A stretch of DNA of 64,000 nt, taken from NCBI GenBank assembly GCA_035295745.1, contig DATGIL010000033.1, positions 1 to 64,000 on the forward strand, written 5' to 3'. Below are positions 61,340 to 64,000 of this stretch, in pieces. Both the position numbers and the translations under genes were made by a program. This DNA comes from JAIQFL01 sp035295745 (GTDB taxonomy: Bacteria; Acidobacteriota; Terriglobia; Bryobacterales; Bryobacteraceae). The notes beneath the pieces are model-generated. The model did not search any database, was not told where the DNA came from, and saw nothing but the letters and a program-made list of their open reading frames with translations. Every line of letters begins with the position of its first letter. Position 1 is the stretch's first letter.

Positions 61340-63019
61340 CTAAGTTTTAGACTTGCTATCTGTGATCGCTCGATCACTTGCCTGAGTTTTCGTGACCTCG
61401 CGATCACGGCCGACTTCCCCGCGGTTGGTCGCCGCGAGAGAAGATGTGGTAGCCCCGCTCTTCGCCGTCTGCGAATACACCACCGATACGGTGTCCTCAT
61501 AGACCATCCGCCAGCGGCTCGATACCTTCAACGCGCCAGCCAGTGGCGTGTTCGGGGGCATCAAAATCGTGTCGACTCCGAATTTAGCGAGGGTGGTTTC
61601 CCAGCCGTCGCTCACATTCAGAATGTCGATGTACTTCTGTTCGAAATCGTCGCCGTAGAAATCGCTACGGCCATCCACGAAAACCTTATGCGACGTCCAG
61701 ATCAGGTAGTCGCCCCATTCGTCGTGGGTAAAAATTCGTGTATTGGCGTCGCCGTGCAATTTCGCCAGCGCGGCCGCCGGATAGACCTTCGGATCAAACT
61801 CGGCACGGAACTTGTGCGGCGGATGCGGTGCGTACATCACCGCTGCCACCAGCACCATGGCCAGCCCGCTGATCAGGTGCCAACGGCCCACCGAATCGGT
61901 GCTCGCCGTCTCCGATGCCACCTGCAGGAACTTCGACACCGTCCGCCGCAGCCATCCTGCCACGTTCCACTCAGGCAGCCGCTCCAGCCCTTCCTCGAGT
62001 ACCGCGGCGGCGGGAAGCGATGCCACGATCAGAAAGATCGGGATGTTTCGTGCCGCGAGCAGCGCACCATGCGCCCAGGCCACCATGTACAGAGCTTCGG
62101 TAAAACGGCCCTTTGCCAGGCTGCTCACACCCGCCGCGCCCGCCAGCAGCATCATGGCTTCGAAGAAGATCGCCGACGGATGGTGAAAACTCGGCGAGAG
62201 AAATTCGTGAATATGCTGCGAATTAAATGGGTCCCGCAGGTACATCAGCATGTGCTGGTGCAGGTGCCACGTGTAAGGATTGATCAGGCTGGCCGCCATG
62301 CAGGCAGACGCGCTCAGAAAATACCGCGTCGCACGACGGATTACCTGCTGGCGCGTTTCCGCCGCGTTCACTGATCCGCTGAACAACAGAGTCAGCACTT
62401 CGCCGGCGCCGTAACTTCCGATCAGGATGGCGCCGACAAAGAATCCTCCATGCAAATTGGTCCAGAGGATCGTGACCACCGGCAGAATGGCCAGGTACGG
62501 TACGCGTCCCCAATGTGTCTGTCCGGCGCGAACGCGCTCGAGCGCGGTATAGAAAAGCACCAGGAACAGCAGCGTAAACAAATGCGGCCTGGCCAGCCAG
62601 TGGATCGAGGATCCGGCCGCCGCCAGCATGGTGATCGCAATCGCCACGAAGGGATTTGATTTCGTCCGCAACAACCGGAACAGCGCCGTGAACGTGAGCG
62701 CCAGTATCAGGATGGAAAACAACACCACCGCCTGCAGGCCGCCGCGGGAATTAAGCCACGCAAACACCACATCGGTCAGCCATTCCCATGCAAACCAAGG
62801 CTGGCCGGTCTTCGAAAAAGAAAAGATATCTCCCGCCGGGACGTGGCGATTGGCAATAATCCACTCGCCGGTGCGGATGTGCCAGCCCGTATCGCAATCG
62901 CTCAACAAATCCCGCAATCCGCCCATGCGGCCGAATAAGAATACGATCGGCATTAAAAAGGCGAAGTCCGTGAAGGACGGCAGGATTCGGAGCAGAGCTG
63001 GTGGACGGCGGTCGTTCAT
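61340..63019 (-). CDS. Polytopic membrane protein, GT-C glycosyltransferase-like, at head of tad locus
   Basis: 559 residues with about eleven helices and a C-terminal periplasmic domain. The first loop holds LLSDCDTGWHIRTGEWIIANRHVPAGDIF, with an Asp-x3-His pair like that of GT-C enzymes. The C-terminal part (IFTHDEWGDYLIWTSHKVFVDGRSDFYGDDFEQKYIDILNVSDGW) contains several acidic residues. This type of protein is often labelled 'hypothetical membrane protein'. It sits between the PilZ and flp genes (3 and 11 nt), so it is probably made with the pilus. Glycosylation of the pilin or another surface component is plausible but unproven. Confidence 0.65.
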   Translation of the reverse strand: MNDRRPPALLRILPSFTDFAFLMPIVFLFGRMGGLRDLLSDCDTGWHIRTGEWIIANRHVPAGDIFSFSKTGQPWFAWEWLTDVVFAWLNSRGGLQAVVLFSILILALTFTALFRLLRTKSNPFVAIAITMLAAAGSSIHWLARPHLFTLLFLVLFYTALERVRAGQTHWGRVPYLAILPVVTILWTNLHGGFFVGAILIGSYGAGEVLTLLFSGSVNAAETRQQVIRRATRYFLSASACMAASLINPYTWHLHQHMLMYLRDPFNSQHIHEFLSPSFHHPSAIFFEAMMLLAGAAGVSSLAKGRFTEALYMVAWAHGALLAARNIPIFLIVASLPAAAVLEEGLERLPEWNVAGWLRRTVSKFLQVASETASTDSVGRWHLISGLAMVLVAAVMYAPHPPHKFRAEFDPKVYPAAALAKLHGDANTRIFTHDEWGDYLIWTSHKVFVDGRSDFYGDDFEQKYIDILNVSDGWETTLAKFGVDTILMPPNTPLAGALKVSSRWRMVYEDTVSVVYSQTAKSGATTSSLAATNRGEVGRDREVTKTQASDRAITDSKSKT

Positions 63020-63022
63020 ATC

Positions 63023-63409
63023 TTATGCCATCCAGGAATTCGCTACGGGCTGCATGGCCTCAATGGCGCGAATCCGATCGTGAAAGGAACGGAAATCCAT
63101 ATAGTTCACCTGCAGGGCAACTCGCGGATTCTCCGGGTCCGATAACGATATTCGGGTGACAGACCCCTGACAATGAATACATTTCTGGCCGAAACCGTGA
63201 TTGGCGGGAAGTTCCACTTCCACCGTCACAATTTGTCCGATTGCCGGAAGCGGAAGTGCAGCTCCGTCGGAACGCCACGAGACGAGCAACCCGCTTCGGC
63301 TGATATTTTCGGTTTGCATCGCGCTGCGCAACCAAAGCGCCGGAGAAGTTACATGACACCGGAGCTTGATTTCGATCCGCGGGCTCTCTCGCCGATTAAT
63401 ATTTCTCAT
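63023..63409 (-). CDS. PilZ domain protein
   Basis: 128 residues from ATG 63409 (an in-frame GTG at 63445 would add 12). The c-di-GMP motifs are visible as NRRESPRIEIKLRC (RxxxR-type) and TENISRSGLLVSW (D/NxSxxG-type, here N-I-S-R-S-G). The C-terminus is helical (FRSFHDRIRAIEAMQPV). It is the first gene of the tad block, 3 nt before the GT-C-like gene. It could couple pilus production or surface glycosylation to c-di-GMP. Confidence 0.85.
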   Translation of the reverse strand: MRNINRRESPRIEIKLRCHVTSPALWLRSAMQTENISRSGLLVSWRSDGAALPLPAIGQIVTVEVELPANHGFGQKCIHCQGSVTRISLSDPENPRVALQVNYMDFRSFHDRIRAIEAMQPVANSWMA

Positions 63410-63701
63410 TTCCGTGGGTTCAACACTGGCGACTTTACCGCCCACGGATCGGGCGTATCAATGCCGTAAATGGGTTATACGGGCGTGTAATCCAAGGTTA
63501 TCAGGTGGGTTACGCCTATCAGACGCTGCCGGCCGAGTTGTCTCGCCGGGGTTCGCATTATCCCCAAATCGAAACGTTATCTATTAAAAATGTTTCGTGA
63601 GATGCCAGGCCCGCAAACTCATATTCGCACTATCGGGTCCTGTTCCATCGATATGAAAGCAGGTCATTGATTCGAAAGGGTTTTACAGCACTGACCTTAC
63701 C

Positions 63702-63768
63702 ACCGTTATCAGGGAAAGTACCAGTACCGGAAGGGAGTAGGATCGATCCGGTTTTCCCTGATACCGGT
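63702..63768. promoter_or_regulatory. 16-bp inverted repeat with 35-base spacer
   Basis: ACCGTTATCAGGGAAA (63702-63717) pairs with TTTCCCTGATACCGGT (63753-63768), 15 of 16 positions matching. It lies about 300 bp upstream of the PilZ gene. It could be an operator, an RNA hairpin in a leader, or the ends of a small decayed element. Confidence 0.5.
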
Positions 63769-63959
63769 TATTAGAAGGAAATTGTCGCCATCTTTTTTAG
63801 ATATTTTTTGGCAGCTATCGAAAGTGGCTCCGGAGGATTCCGCAAAACACTGGAGAAGCTACACTTAAATAACAAAATCTGACGTTTCAAAGTTAGAAAT
63901 AATTTACTATTTTTGGCCCTTGTAGGTCGAAAATCAGCATATTGTTCGTTAATTATCTG

Positions 63960-63988
63960 TTGACAATGGGGGGCAAGTATCGGAGAAT
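63960..63988 (+). promoter_or_regulatory. Candidate sigma-70 promoter reading out of the window
   Basis: A perfect TTGACA (63960-63965), a 17-bp spacer and GAGAAT (63983-63988, 4/6 of the -10 consensus). It would drive a rightward gene beyond the window. Confidence 0.45.
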
Positions 63989-64000
63989 CCCTAAGAAGCA

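Larger units (their letters stand above)
63410..64000. other. Upstream region of the tad block, no gene seen
   Basis: About 590 bases without a supported gene. The last 220 are markedly AT-richer than the rest of the window. It holds the large inverted repeat at 63702-63768 and a plus-strand promoter-like site at 63960-63988. The minus-strand promoter of the tad block should lie here. Confidence 0.5.

Overview
The window looks like a piece of an acidobacterial chromosome of the Candidatus Solibacter / Bryobacterales type. This is an inference from gene families that are typical of, or named after, that group: two TIGR03435 proteins, two proteins with the TIGR03437 C-terminal domain, one TIGR03436 (VWFA-related) protein, two ADOP-type MacB/FtsX permeases, an SBBP-repeat protein, a PEP-CTERM protein and a DUF1501 + DUF1549/1553 pair. 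The DNA is GC-rich. No rRNA, tRNA, CRISPR array, complete insertion sequence or phage module was recognised.

Layout. 1-5.8 kb: the 5' part of an SBBP beta-propeller gene, a PEP-CTERM protein, a VOC protein, and a membrane protein with delta-60-like repeats lying between two direct copies (about 490 bp) of the 3' end of phoD. 5.9-12.9 kb: the intact phoD, then a two-gene ABC system whose permease is fused to an M1-type metallopeptidase. 13.2-19.5 kb: a divergent protein-kinase-like gene with a tiny CPxC membrane protein, the DUF1501/DUF1553 pair, and a STAS-like / HATPase pair preceded by a cluster of TCGCGA boxes. 19.5-26.7 kb: an ADOP permease, a membrane-bound spermidine-synthase-like protein, a TIGR03437 protein and an orphan nuoA. 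26.7-30.3 kb: two convergent TIGR03435 genes and a tightly overlapping ECF sigma / zinc-finger anti-sigma / Spy-like operon. 30.4-38.6 kb: a second ADOP permease, a large propeller-TIGR03437 protein and a TPR lipoprotein. 38.8-44.9 kb: a TIGR03436 protein paired with an 1133-residue secreted protein, then a second ECF sigma / anti-sigma pair ending in a 45-bp tandem repeat. 44.9-50 kb: an M48 peptidase-TPR fusion, an FHA-adenylate cyclase and a DUF5658 protein.

From 63.4 down to 50.0 kb every gene reads on the minus strand. The order is a PilZ protein, a GT-C-like membrane protein, two flp pilin genes encoding the same protein, then cpaB, cpaC, cpaE, cpaF, tadB and tadC (a compact Tad/Flp pilus locus). 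These are followed by two paralogous 31-residue membrane miniproteins, a QW-repeat (squalene-cyclase-like) protein, a DUF362 protein and a second GT-C-like membrane protein. Spacing is often 1-4 nt, so much of this is probably co-transcribed. The miniproteins and their link to the Tad/QW/DUF362 genes are the most novel-looking part of the window. Other points for follow-up are the phoD partial duplication, the kinase-like protein, the near-leaderless ECF promoters and several palindromic or repeated control-like sites.
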